Shown piece by piece: positions 23,001-31,690 of a DNA stretch of 64,000 bases. Each line of letters starts with the position of its first letter. Within the stretch, counting starts at the first letter, position 1. The notes under the pieces were generated by a model. That model was not told where the DNA came from. It searched no databases and worked only from the letters and a program-made list of their open reading frames with translations. Location of the stretch: assembly GCA_964017235.1 (NCBI GenBank), contig OZ024935.1, positions 6,634,001 to 6,698,000 of the forward strand, given 5' to 3'. This stretch comes from Sabellastarte sp. h YS-2021 (Eukaryota > Annelida > Polychaeta > Sabellida > Sabellidae). The position numbers and the translations under genes are program-made.

Positions 23001-24257
23001 GGTAGAGGATTTTGTGCCTTTTTGAGTGAGAACATTATTTCTCATTCCATGTCGCAGAGAATTGAAAAGGCAGTAACAGATGAGGAAGCTTTGGGCCATA
23101 TCCGTGCTGTATGTTGACACCTTTCACTTACAGTTTTTGGTTTGCTATAAAAATATTATGAATTAGTACCATTGCTAGCAAAAAGTTAGAATACCTCCAC
23201 ATTTTTTTGCGATGTAAAGATAGCATGGGGTATTCATTTGAACTGTCACAGGATATAACTGAATTCGTCATATAATCGGATGTCATGGATAATATATTCA
23301 TTAGAAAAGACCAGCCATCATACTAACATGACTGGTCTTCCTTCTCTTACACCAGAGGCTGCCCCCCCCCCCCCCCCCCCCCCCCCGCGCGCTGGTGGGA
23401 GTTTTATGGTTGCCCAGCCAATTATTTTCTTTTCTCATTTTTTGTCAAAATCTGTATGGATGATGATAAAGAGCATTACAATTAAAGTTTGGCACTGTTA
23501 AGGGGAACTGATGGCAGGTTTGCTACCCTCAGTCTCTGTTGCACTATGTTACAAAAGGGTAAATAGAAAAAAAAATTATTAGAAAAAAATAGTTTGTACC
23601 ATAAGCTGTGAAGAACTATCATTCACGTCATGGTAGTTATAAATATGTAAACATTATTTAAGTAATGTACAATTAGGTCAGCTAACAGATGTTATGAAAC
23701 ACCTTTTCAGTGCAAATGTAGATGTACATATCTTGGTGTGTCCTGATGTGATAATTGATATGCTCAGTTTTATAGATCAGAATAAGTTTGAAATTTGACT
23801 CAAACTCAGACGCGTGAATTACTGACCTTTGCTTGTACAATATAGCATGGTCGTGTTTGTTTCTGTATGCATACATTTTTTTCTTTTCATTCGTATGTTA
23901 ATTTATGCAAATAATTAAAAAATAAAAAATAACTGTATCAATCACATGCAATTGTATCCGAATAAATAAATAAATAGGTAAATAAATGCATAAATAGGTA
24001 AATAAATAAATAATCAGTTCCGATGAGTTATCTTAATAATTTTAACAATCCATAAAAGAATGGTGAATGCCTGCCTTTTTCTACAACAGGCGTTTCGTGA
24101 ATCTCTGGACCCAGACATGCTTATCCAGGTGTTAGAAGTGCTGCGGCTAGAACGTATGGGAAAGGCAATGCATGCAGACAAGATGGAACAAGCCTACCAT
24201 GAGGAACTGGATAAGCACATAGTCTGTGAAAACTGTCCTAAGGGAACAGCTCTATAG
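13282..24257 (+). CDS. ROCO-family protein: LRR-Roc-COR-FN3-CARD-like, 1263 aa, 12 coding exons
   Basis: The exons join as 13282-14099, 14835-16510, 16876-16947, 17166-17363, 17619-17705, 19047-19223, 20278-20398, 20645-20749, 21546-21661, 22027-22079, 22908-23108 and 24090-24257. All introns are GT..AG and all phases agree; the 3792 coding bases are an exact multiple of three ending in TAG. Domains by residue: leucine-rich repeats about 30-215; Roc GTPase about 274-470 with P-loop GPTEAGKTS (278-286), DHGG (325-328) and HTDL (385-388); COR about 475-800; fibronectin III about 856-950; CARD-like about 951-1046; basic/serine-rich linker; helical tail 1142-1263. There is no kinase, signal peptide or membrane segment, so it is probably a cytosolic GTPase scaffold. 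LRR-Roc-COR resembles MFHAS1-like proteins. The FN3 plus CARD tail points to death-fold signalling by inference. Confidence 0.85.
14835..16510 (+). CDS. ROCO gene exon 2: Roc GTPase and COR domain
   Basis: The acceptor is tatctttag at 14826-14834. The P-loop GPTEAGKTS, the switch-II-like DHGGH and the base-specificity motif THTDL (His in place of the usual Asn) define Roc. A COR domain follows (VFLDIDLLADLFKSLF near 15670; LLSYLWEHYG; LQLMQSFNLCYSI). COR is the dimerisation module of ROCO proteins. No kinase follows. The donor AATG|GTAAAT leaves a one-base phase. Confidence 0.88.
16876..16947 (+). CDS. ROCO gene exon 3: linker
   Basis: A 72-base acidic linker exon (DEDDQKGQSTAIQDVLEYLE) lies between acceptor tatgtttag and donor AAAG|GTAAAT. 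Both borders are phase 1. Confidence 0.7.
17166..17363 (+). CDS. ROCO gene exon 4: fibronectin III, first half
   Basis: It begins after acttacag. The opening strands PPQPVLYLDCE and VVFKLQW, then TGTVLEFKEEG and DWLRC, match the A-D strands of an FN3 fold, including the core Trp. The donor is ACAG|GTAAAC. Confidence 0.75.
17619..17705 (+). CDS. ROCO gene exon 5: fibronectin III, second half
   Basis: The acceptor is tatattcag. The sequence VEFRVAVQNKYGTGSF fits the F-G strands of FN3 (frV.A.N..G.G), which makes the FN3 call firm when joined to exon 4. The donor is TCAG|GTGTGA. Confidence 0.75.
17706..19046. other. ROCO intron 5, contains tandem repeat array
   Basis: The intron is 1.34 kb. 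It holds the array described at 18020-18600; the remainder is AT-rich without a recognised feature. Open frames on either strand inside the array are by-products of the repeat. Confidence 0.6.
18020..18600 (+). repeat. Tandem repeat, about 120-130 bp units, rich in TGACCT
   Basis: Four to five diverged units share the core GGAAGTTGGTAATTTGTAGG, GTGTAGGTGTGCA and TGACCTTGATTTGACC, then a GGCTATATC-like block. Each unit carries several TGACCT(T) words, the complement of AGGTCA. A single reversed unit lies at 12540-12705, so the family is dispersed. The copy number is a hand estimate. Confidence 0.7.
19047..19223 (+). CDS. ROCO gene exon 6: CARD-like domain, first half
   Basis: The acceptor is ttactacag. 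Helices LTESDKQTLTCSVEAF, then SIQAIATRLLARGVLKKDG and RKEVVNSLKLHGSQEAA, follow the CARD pattern (two helices, then L..RGVL...., then ...A..L). The donor is GCAA|GTAGGT. Confidence 0.75.
19224..20277. other. ROCO intron 6
   Basis: The intron is 1.05 kb and AT-rich. A G-rich run (about 19488-19512) is the only distinctive feature. I see no coding or repeat signal. Confidence 0.5.
20278..20398 (+). CDS. ROCO gene exon 7: CARD-like domain, second half
   Basis: The acceptor is cttgttttag. The sequence MQLIDEITGVTYKQLYLVRK, then LTEFGQQSLAELF, matches CARD helices 4-6, including the closing L-A-E-L motif. The donor GAAAA|GTAATA leaves a two-base phase that the next exon matches. Confidence 0.75.
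20645..20749 (+). CDS. ROCO gene exon 8: Ser/Thr-rich linker
   Basis: The acceptor is tttactgcag and the donor GAAAG|GTAAAT. The residues (ISESSDTSHSHTKVTSQPGS) look disordered and could be a phosphorylation region. Confidence 0.65.
20760..21234. mobile_element. MITE built of TTCTTAGAA palindromes, in ROCO intron 8
   Basis: The termini are inverted: GGGCCTGTATTCACAAAG at 20760 and CTTTGTGAATACAGACCC ending at 21234. An internal copy of the terminus near 20957-20979 suggests one copy inserted into or fused with another. Nearly the whole body is made of TTCTTAGAA/AATTCTAAG words and can fold on itself. The termini resemble those of the element at 24439-25026. The superfamily is not determined. 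Confidence 0.75.
21546..21661 (+). CDS. ROCO gene exon 9: basic linker
   Basis: The acceptor is ctttacag and the donor CTGA|GTAAAT. It encodes a basic stretch (RQEGGKRQRTEDKTD) followed by a Ser-rich segment. The basic run could be a nuclear localisation signal; this is inference. Confidence 0.65.
22027..22079 (+). CDS. ROCO gene exon 10: short acidic exon
   Basis: This 53-base exon lies between acceptor actttccag and donor AGCA|GTAAGA. It encodes SVMREEELESAEVTDTVA and restores phase 0 for exons 11 and 12. Small size makes it the least certain exon, but phase and total length require it or something equivalent. Confidence 0.6.
22080..22907. other. ROCO intron 10
   Basis: The intron is 0.83 kb and AT-rich; no repeat or coding feature is recognised. 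Confidence 0.5.
22908..23108 (+). CDS. ROCO gene exon 11: C-terminal helical domain, part 1
   Basis: The acceptor is gttttcacag and the donor TGCT|GTATGT. It encodes helices around SKLSKLCEECRLEVTKTTL and GRGFCAFLSENIISHSMSQ. I do not recognise the domain. Confidence 0.7.
23109..24089. other. ROCO intron 11 with poly-C and AATA microsatellites
   Basis: An uninterrupted C run of about 24 bases at about 23363-23386 is followed by GCGCGC. An AAATA-type simple repeat lies at about 23962-24015. No coding signal is seen. Confidence 0.6.
24090..24257 (+). CDS. ROCO gene exon 12: C-terminal helical domain and stop
   Basis: The acceptor is tctacaacag. It encodes a helical segment (LIQVLEVLRLERMGKAMHAD) and ends HIVCENCPKGTAL then TAG at 24255-24257. 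A Cys pair (CENC) lies near the end. No AATAAA lies close downstream; the first is at 24694-24699 inside a MITE. Confidence 0.75.
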   Translation, partial: AFRESLDPDMLIQVLEVLRLERMGKAMHADKMEQAYHEELDKHIVCENCPKGTAL

Positions 24258-24438
24258 ATCATTTTAAATGTATATATATTTAAATTGACAGATGTTTTAT
24301 CAGATAAAAGAAACGCAATGTTTGAGTTGTAAATATTCAGTGTCATTTTATAATGCTTCAAACGCCCCATAACACACATTTAATGTATCATGGTTTAAGT
24401 TAATACATTAGTACATTTTTACTCTTTACTATTAACCA
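24258..24438 (+). other. Likely 3' UTR of the ROCO gene
   Basis: AT-rich sequence after the stop. Only a weak variant (GATAAA at about 24302) is seen as a possible polyadenylation signal before the MITE begins. Confidence 0.4.
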
Positions 24439-25026
24439 GGGCCCGTATTCACGAAAGGTCTTAGCCAGGGCTAAGGCTTAAAGTTGAGACTTTTGTCTCA
24501 AGTTTCTGCCCAAAAACTGCTAAGACTTTTTTGTCTTAGGCTTAGTAGTACTCACTAAGAATTTAAGACCTGTCTTAGGCTTAGCCAAGGACTCAACTTT
24601 AAGACTGGTTGGTAGTGGGCTTAAATTTTGTAAAGAGGACTTAAATATGGCCGCCATGAACTTTTCTCCACTTCAAAATTTGAAATGGCTGTAAATAAAG
24701 TATAATTATACAGAACACCTCACTAAAGCAGTCTTTGGGAAGTTTATATGTGGTAACAAGGTTTTGCGTTTCAAAACAGCACTTTTCCTTAGATAAAATG
24801 CATTAAATGAAGGATATATGTCACCAATAGTATAGTTTGACTAGAAAAGAAAGGTCACATGACACAGAAAACCACTGTGGTTATTTGATAACCTTGGACT
24901 TAGCTAAGTCACCTTTTGTGAATACAGTTTTAAGACAAAACTTAGCCGAGACAAAAGTCTTAACTTTAAGACTGGATTTAAGCCTAAGACCTGGCTAAGT
25001 CTAAGGCCCTTTGTGAATACCAGCCC
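24439..25026. mobile_element. MITE with long imperfect terminal inverted repeats
   Basis: The left end GGGCCCGTATTCACGAAAGG pairs with a right end reading CCTTTGTGAATACCAGCCC. Pairing continues inward for about 100 bases with gaps (AAAGTT.AGACTTTTGTCTC in both arms). The body is rich in CTTAG/CTAAG words. There is no transposase. The ends are shared with the element at 20760-21234, so both may be moved by one source. It lies just past the ROCO stop and carries an AATAAA. Confidence 0.75.
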
Positions 25027-26104
25027 AGTGACTCCACAACAGTAAGAGATGCTAATCAAACAACTGGTTGTATAAATACAGTATAAGCAAATATACTTTG
25101 TTTTGTTAGTAAAATACTGTGTATTTATTAAAGCATAAGTAATTAACAGCTGTCCTGTTACATATCACAGTTGCTATTGTTATGAGAATATAAATCAGAA
25201 AACTCTATATCTTCGCCAGTTAAGGTCTATAATGGGGTAACAGAAGAGGGAATTATCTCCCCTATTTTTTTACAGTTTATATTGACAGATTGTTCAACAT
25301 ACTAAATAAATCTAAACTGGGCTGTCACATTCATGGATAGCTATGGATATGCAGATGATGACTATTATATGTCATGCATAAGCTATTCAAAGCTTTTTGC
25401 GTATGCCTATATGGTTCTGTAATGTGATCTTATGATTCAGTGGCAAATTTTTACGCTGGATGGTGAAAAGCAGTCAGAAAATTATTAAATCTACCCTATG
25501 ATAAGCATGCTAACTATATTTGTTTCATTGTTATTGTTTATACATTCAAATGTATAAACAATTCAATATATTTATACACAAAGTATATACTAGTGACAAA
25601 TAATGGTGTCAAGGCACGATGCTTGTCAGTCCTCCACCCCCGGGGGTTTCATGACCAGGAGCAGTGTGAAAGGTATTCATCAAACTAAGCCAATACAGGT
25701 CATGGTGAAGGCCCCTTAAAGAAGCACGGTTGCTAGGGGTTTGTTTATTGACATAATTAAGCCATTGGCTTGAATGACAAACATCTTAAGTTTATACTTC
25801 TGCAGTTAAAAACATGAAGTCAGTGGAAAGGACATGAAATTGAATTTGAAATGATATGCCTTGTCTGTTTTTGTGTGATTTTAATATTTTAGGCGGACGG
25901 TCATTTAGTTTTGTATGTATCAATTTTAAACTGGAACCAATACTGTGATGAATGTAAGAAAGTGACGGGACTGTGACAACTGTGTTCACTCTTTTGAAGG
26001 CTACTTTGACAATCCAAAGGCTTGATACAGCTTCCAAAGCCGGCAGGATGAAGGGACAGTCTAACCTATCGATGCAGTGCGAGTGCAAATGTGGCTTTGC
26101 GTGA
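25027..26104. other. Intergenic, no supported gene
   Basis: A CCCCCGGGGG palindrome sits at about 25636-25646. The 105-codon minus-strand frame at 25792-26109 shows no motif I recognise. Confidence 0.4.
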
Positions 26105-26985
26105 GTCAACTATATTGATGATTTTGTGGGGTTTTGCACACCGGACGTCGCTCTTTTTGACGTGCTTTATGCCCTCCTGGAATGTCTTGGTTTAACCATA
26201 AGCCAAAAGAAGCTTATCCGTCCATGTACGCGTGCAGTATGTCTAGGCATCATGATTGACTCAGTGGCAGGAACCATATCGATCCCAGAGAATAAGTTAC
26301 GTCAGATTTCCCAAACCATGTCAGAATGGTCACAGCGCAAACATTGCACCAAAAAACAACTTCAGTCCATGTTGGGACAACTGTTATATATCCACAAGTG
26401 CATAAGACCTGCCAAGGTGTTCCTAAATTGAATGCTTGAATTATTACGCAACAACCATGACAAAATAAACATCTATTTAACCCCTGAGTTTATGTGTGAC
26501 CTCAGATGGTTTACTGAATTTCTCAAAATCTTCAATGGTGTGTCCATATATAACTACAGGCCTATTGATCACTCTGTAGAGCTGGATGCATGTCTAACGG
26601 GTCTGGGCGCATGCTGGAAGAATTACATTTATGCTGTTAACATACCAAAAGGTTATCTCAACTTGACCATTGTGCACCTAGAAATGCTTAATGTCCTATT
26701 GGCTATCAGAGTGTTTGGCCCTTATTGGCATTGTCCTATTGGCTATCAGAGTGTTTGGCCCTTATTGGCATAGACATAAAGTTCAAATAAGGTGTGACAA
26801 CATGGCAGTAGTCCAGGTCCTGACGCATAGCAGGACAAAAGACGCGCTCTTGGCTGCATGTGCCAGAAACGTCTGGTATACAGCTGCGGTGTATGACATA
26901 GATCTCACATATGTTCACATAATGGGTAAATTAAACGTGGTCACTGACATACTGTCAAGGTGGCAGAATTCAGTGGAAAACATTA
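26105..26985 (+). pseudogene. DIRS-type reverse transcriptase (C-terminal part) and RNase H
   Basis: The catalytic box NYIDDFVGFC lies at 26108-26137. The connection follows (CLGIMIDSVAGTISIPENKL). RNase H shows Asp in VELDACLTGLGA, Glu in HLEMLNVLLA, Asp in CDNMAVVQV and the terminal VHIMGKLNVVTDILSRW. A stop at 26429-26431 and a 40-bp duplication at 26692-26771 break the frame. Confidence 0.8.
26692..26771 (+). repeat. Exact 40-bp tandem duplication inside RNase H
   Basis: Bases 26692-26731 are repeated exactly at 26732-26771. Because 40 is not a multiple of three, the copy shifts the RNase H frame. An identical tandem copy implies a recent event. Confidence 0.9.
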
Positions 26986-27099
26986 GACTCTTGCATGAAA
27001 ATATTCAAGATCCGTTGTGGATTCAAGTACCAAATGAGATGTTAATTATTGATAATAACATATAGTATATGCACATGTTACAGATGCTACACTTTGTTT

Positions 27100-28007
27100 T
27101 GCAAGTCATTCTGCCCTCAATCAATTGGGATTGGGGGCCAAGAAACGTCTAAAGCAAGCCTTCCGACCAAAGACACAACAATGTTACAATCTCCTGTACA
27201 GGACATTCATTTGTTTCGTGTCAAATGCTCTGTCATTTCTTGAATATTTGGCTAAAATAATGTATCTGCTGAAATGATGTCAAATTACGTGTCAGCTATT
27301 AAAGCTCGGTTTGTTATACTAAATTTTAGTATTTGGGAGCACCCAAACATCAAATACTTCATTAAGGCTGTAAAGATTAATCAACCCATTTGTGTGAAGA
27401 GGAAAAATCTCATGGACACCCAAACCTTGCGGCATTTGGTCAAGCTTTGTGACCATGAACACCTAGGTCATATCTTTGGTTTCATGTGTCTGTCGAATAT
27501 TGCTCCACATTCGGTTGCGTCGTTTGATCTGTCAAGACATTTGGTGGCAGGGATGTCATTTTCACAAAAACCTTTGTCAAGATCATAATGAAATGGTCCA
27601 AAACATTCCAGACCAGAGATAAATTACACTCCAGCACTCTCCCTAGATTACATACTTCTATTCTTTGCCCTTTTAGGGCCTTGAAATTAGTAATGAAAAT
27701 GTATAGACCCACTTCCAAGGACCCATTGTTTCAGTATTATTTTGTAGGTAAGTGGCATCCTTTAACTGACACCAGGATTAGAAAAATGCTGACTAAGTAG
27801 ATTAAGAAAATGGGCCTTCATCCGCATCACTATACTTTTCATTCCTTCCGACGCTCCGGAGCTACCTTTGCTTACAATGCTGATATTCCAGTTCAGGATA
27901 TTAAGCATCATGGCTCCTGGGTGTCGGACTCTGTGTGGTCATATATACAGGAGGATCACCAGAGAAGTGAGAAAGTTGCACGTTCCTTTGCAAAGATGCT
28001 ATCCTAA
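27100..28007 (+). pseudogene. Tyrosine recombinase of the DIRS/Ngaro element
   Basis: The N-terminal helical part includes SNYVSAIKARFVI (about 27280). The catalytic part includes HSFRRSGATFAYN (Arg in the HxxR box), DIKHHGSWVSDSVW (His/Trp) and WSYI with the nucleophile Tyr (about 27941). A frameshift near 27588 and a TAG at 27798-27800 interrupt it; otherwise it is well preserved. Confidence 0.8.
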
Positions 28008-28010
28008 TGT

Positions 28011-30240
28011 GATACTCCTACTGTTTGGGCTTGAGGGAACTCTTTATGTTTATGTACATATACGATAAATGTCTTATTGGTCTGAGAACTTTCAGCTATC
28101 TTGTGCCACCTCTCTAGTTCACTTTTGGCTTAATTTGGCTTACATTGTAATCTAAACATAAAATTCTTTCATAATATTCAACTTCTGGTGGCCTTGTTGC
28201 AACTTGACAGTTCTCTGTGACTGTAATGTAGCTATTAAGACCTTATATTTGTGACCTTAAACTCAACCTTCAATCAGTATTACTAAGGTCACCTTAGCAT
28301 GAATATTTGTGTACAGATCATTAAGATGACCTTATCATGAACAATGGAATGAACTTTACTTGCTGGTCATCTTATCATTTACGTGTATAACATTTTAAAA
28401 TCTTTATTTGTGTATTACATTTACAAAGTTATTATTAGGAGTCACATTTATCATGTTAATGTATATCAATGTATATTAATAAACTACTGCTCCGCAATAA
28501 TTGTGATTACTGACTTCTGGGGGTGGGGGTGGACTGTGTAAATTTTGCTGGAAAACTAGCATTTAATGATTAGTGATTCTCATGTATGTAGAAGCATAAA
28601 TTGCATCACTCAAAGGTTAAACTGTGACAGGTTTCAGGTTTCATGTTATCCCATCTCCATGTTGATTTGGATGAATAATTAAAGAATACTTAATCAAAAA
28701 TAAAAAAGAGAAAGAGCACATAATCAAAGCTGTTATATTCAGGTCTTGTTGACAATAAGAGATGAAAGATGCTATACTAATTTGTGATGAAAATAATTAT
28801 ATCTTGCCTTTTCTAGGCAGTAAGTTATAATTACAAATGCCTATCTGTAAATATGTTATTGTGTAGCTGTGTTCCTTTCCTGTTTCTCATAAGGTAGCTA
28901 TGTGTTTCTTTTTTCTTGAGTACATATGAACTTGCAACTTGTCAACTGTACCACAAGTACGAAAGAAATAAATTAGTGAAACTTATGTTATTTAAATAAT
29001 ATTTTCAATTTCAGAGATAGAGAATCACGTAAAGAATGCCTAATTCAATCAGACACATACGTGGTTAATTTTAAGTGGGCCACAATGCCTTTACCAATGA
29101 CTTTATAGTGGGCCACAATGGCTTCATATATATATATGCAAAGGTAACTCTAGCTATGACGTGTTTATGTGTAAAACTGCAATGTGATAAAGTGCATAAA
29201 TTATGATTACAAATTTAAAATGCTTTGTGTCATAAGCAACTTGATTTTATCAATTTATAATAAACAAACCAATTTTATAGAAAAATGTGTTATGACTATA
29301 GAAACCTGAATATACTCGGCATATAAAAGCAAAATTGTATGTCATAAATATTTTTAAAAAACATGGTGTAACATACTCTCATACCTTAATTGTTACTCCA
29401 TAGTTGGAGGCAAATGTACTATTATTCCACCACCACAGTATCACACAAGAGGGGTTATATTGAAAGTGGCCCTTGATGAAATGGGGGAAAGCAATTGAGA
29501 TTCTGTAGTTAAAACCTTTCAATACTGACAAGTAACTACCATCTTAACCACCTTGAGGCAGACGGGGTACTGGAATGCTACACCTGAGATGAGAAATGTG
29601 ATAACCACTTCCCAACTGTGTCCCCCACAAGATATTACACAGCAATCATTGTTCAATAATAAATCGCTAACCTCTGAAGGCAGTGATGTTGTATCCCCCC
29701 CCCCCCTTCAATTGACGACAGTAGCGCCACATTTTCACACTAAAATATACAATAATCAGTCTTTAATAAAAGTTGTTTGCAATTAGAACTTTTTCTTGAG
29801 GCTCAATTAACCTTTCTTGCATATGATGCACATTTTTATTTGAACCACTCTGCTGGAGAGAAATCTAAAACAAATTTCTCTCATGGTATATAAATGTTAT
29901 AAAGTTTCACATTAAAATTTTTTTGACTGACTGCAATTGAAAAGTAATCTTGACAAGGTTTTTCAAGTCCATAGTCAGAAATTCTTTTGGTCAAAGTGCA
30001 CAGAGCCAATGTCAGGTTTACACAGAGGTTTTTAATTGAATTATGCAACTGCATCAGCCAAGTAACATCCCTGTCAAGTTTGAAGTTCTTCCACCTTACA
30101 GTTGAAGAGATCTAGCTCATCTGCAACTTGAAAACTTTCAATGTTCAAGGGCACGGAACCATGGTCAAAGGTCACACACAAAATGGTCACAAAGGAACGT
30201 TGCACAACTTACAAATCCCTTGTAATATTTCAGTTCAAAT
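28011..30240. other. Intergenic, no gene supported
   Basis: This is AT-rich sequence. A duplicated phrase TAGTGGGCCACAATG-like occurs near 29076 and 29107, and a short AT microsatellite near 29130. A poly-C run lies at about 29694-29706. The 3' end of the DIRS-type element may extend into the first few hundred bases. Confidence 0.4.
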
Positions 30241-30457
30241 ATACCAGCTAATCCACTTCCATTGTTAGCCTGCAAAGGTTATGATGTCATTATAAGGCTA
30301 TTAGAAAGTTTATGACGTCATTATAAGGCTATAAGATAGGCTTTCATGTCCCATTCAGTCAGAACCATATTGGGATAAGCCACTGAGGCTTGAACCCGCA
30401 AAAAAATATGACAGACTGTTATAAGATGCCAAAATAGCTACCAACTAGGCAACCAAG
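30240..30457 (-). mobile_element. tRNA-derived SINE, minus strand
   Basis: On the minus strand from about 30457 the sequence reads GGTTGCCTAGTTGGTAGC, an A-box match to TRGCNNAGTTGG. About 50 bases later comes GCGGGTTCAAGCCTC, a B-box match (30385-30400). This spacing is that of a tRNA-type RNA polymerase III promoter. The body below 30380 is not tRNA-like. The 3' end and target duplication were not found, so the left boundary is approximate. Confidence 0.6.
30270..30336. repeat. Tandem duplication of about 34 bp containing TGACGTCA
   Basis: TATGATGTCATTATAAGGCTAT (30280 region) recurs as TATGACGTCATTATAAGGCTAT about 32 bases later. The second copy holds the palindrome TGACGTCA, a perfect CREB-type site by motif; the first differs by one base. 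It lies in the SINE body. Confidence 0.6.
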
Positions 30458-31098
30458 GACCATCATATTATTATCATATAAACTATACCGGTATTGCATA
30501 TCTTTGCACACACTATATACATTGCATCCTACCCCATTCCTGTTAAAACCTATTGATGATTCTATTGGACATTTTGTATCGTGGTTATTGTGTCCCAGAG
30601 ATTAAGCATTATAAACTCATATTAGAATTAGAAACAGAATTAGAATTAGAGTTAATTACCTGTGGAGTGATAAACCAGACAAGTTGGAATCTGCAGGTCA
30701 ACCAGTATACCTCAGTGAAAAGCTGCATAAAGACACATCATCCAGATATACGAATACCTGAGGCGATAAAGGAAAGCTGTGCATACTAGCTGGTCAAGAT
30801 TCTGCACTGAAAATCACCTGGCAATGACAAGCACCCTTTCATCTTCACCACTTGTGGTCAAGCCAGTTTAAACTCTGTTACTTGACAAATAGAAAACAAT
30901 TCATAAAATAACATAGACACCTAGGTCAGGGGTGCAATAAGAGGGCATAAGCTCACACAAATATGTTGATACTCATTGGGTGGATTGCGGGGAAGGCCTA
31001 TATCTAAAAAGGCTCCTGTATTTTACCTTTGGTGGAGGAATCTGGGTTGGTGTCCTCCCGCGTTCATTGAACAATAGAGAACTCCATATTTTTGACAC
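30458..31098. other. No gene seen
   Basis: It includes a short degenerate repeat of TTAGAA words (about 30623-30653). No conserved frame is recognised. Confidence 0.4.
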
Positions 31099-31100
31099 TA

Positions 31101-31325
31101 CTGCTTCTAGGCATAAGTTGACCACGGTCATAAGTTGGCTGCCATCACCAAATCTTGAAATTGCTACAAATTTAAAAGCTGATTGCAATCGTAAATGGTC
31201 CATTATTATTACATTTATGCTTTTTATTCATTTTAAAGACTGTACAAAGACTTATTTGTCTGTTTGGCCCAATTAAATTAGTGGCGGCCAACTTATGATC
31301 GCGGCCAACTTATGCCTAGAAGCAG
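31101..31325. mobile_element. TA-flanked MITE, 225 bp (Tc1/mariner-type by target site)
   Basis: Inverted termini of about 43 bases: CTGCTTCTAGGCATAAGTTG at 31101 and CAACTTATGCCTAGAAGCAG ending at 31325, with about four mismatches across the arms. A TA dinucleotide flanks each side (31099-31100 and 31326-31327), as in Tc1/mariner insertions. Each arm contains the word CATAAGTTG twice. No transposase is present. Confidence 0.8.
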
Positions 31326-31399
31326 TATGTTTGGGTTGTGTAAAGTGTCTGTAGACAGGAGTAGAGGTTTGTGAATTGAATTTTGTTTACACTTCTGTA

Positions 31400-31690
31400 G
31401 TCCTCACACATTCTTTGTCTGAGTTTTACCAATGTATTGGAGACCTCATTCGGTGCATTTTATAATGTAAATGACATTATTTACTTCACATGTGTATTTT
31501 TGCTTGGGCCATAAGTTTACACATTTGAATACTTTTTTAGGACAATAAGTACATGTCCCTAGTCTTTTTCATACAGAACTGAAATATTTTTTAATTTCAG
31601 TATTTTTATTGGGTGGATAAGTAATTGACGCCTTGGTGAGTAATTGTTTAAGGTTGGGTAGTCTTCTGTATGAATCATAGACAGTTCAGC
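31400..31690 (-). pseudogene. GIY-YIG endonuclease remnant of Penelope-like element
   Basis: The minus-strand translation reads YRRLPNLKQLLTK, then a Cys-containing LGTCTYCPKKVFKC, then NNVIYIIKCTE, a stop, GLQYIGKTQTK. The VIYIIKC and QYIGKT blocks are the GIY-YIG core of Penelope elements, with their preceding Cys-rich segment. A TGA stands where a Cys codon (CxxC) is expected. Confidence 0.7.

Larger units (their letters stand above)
26105..28010 (+). mobile_element. DIRS/Ngaro-type tyrosine-recombinase retrotransposon, 5' truncated
   Basis: The order is reverse transcriptase (from its catalytic box), RNase H, then tyrosine recombinase, all on the + strand. DIRS-type elements integrate with a tyrosine recombinase instead of a DDE integrase. 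No methyltransferase-like domain is seen between RNase H and recombinase, which fits Ngaro-like rather than classical DIRS. The RT fingers and gag are missing, and the termini (split or inverted repeats) were not found. Confidence 0.8.

Noticed and set aside
25792-26109. 105-codon minus frame before the DIRS-type RT
   Set aside because: Considered as an inverted RT piece, but no RT motif could be read; left unassigned.
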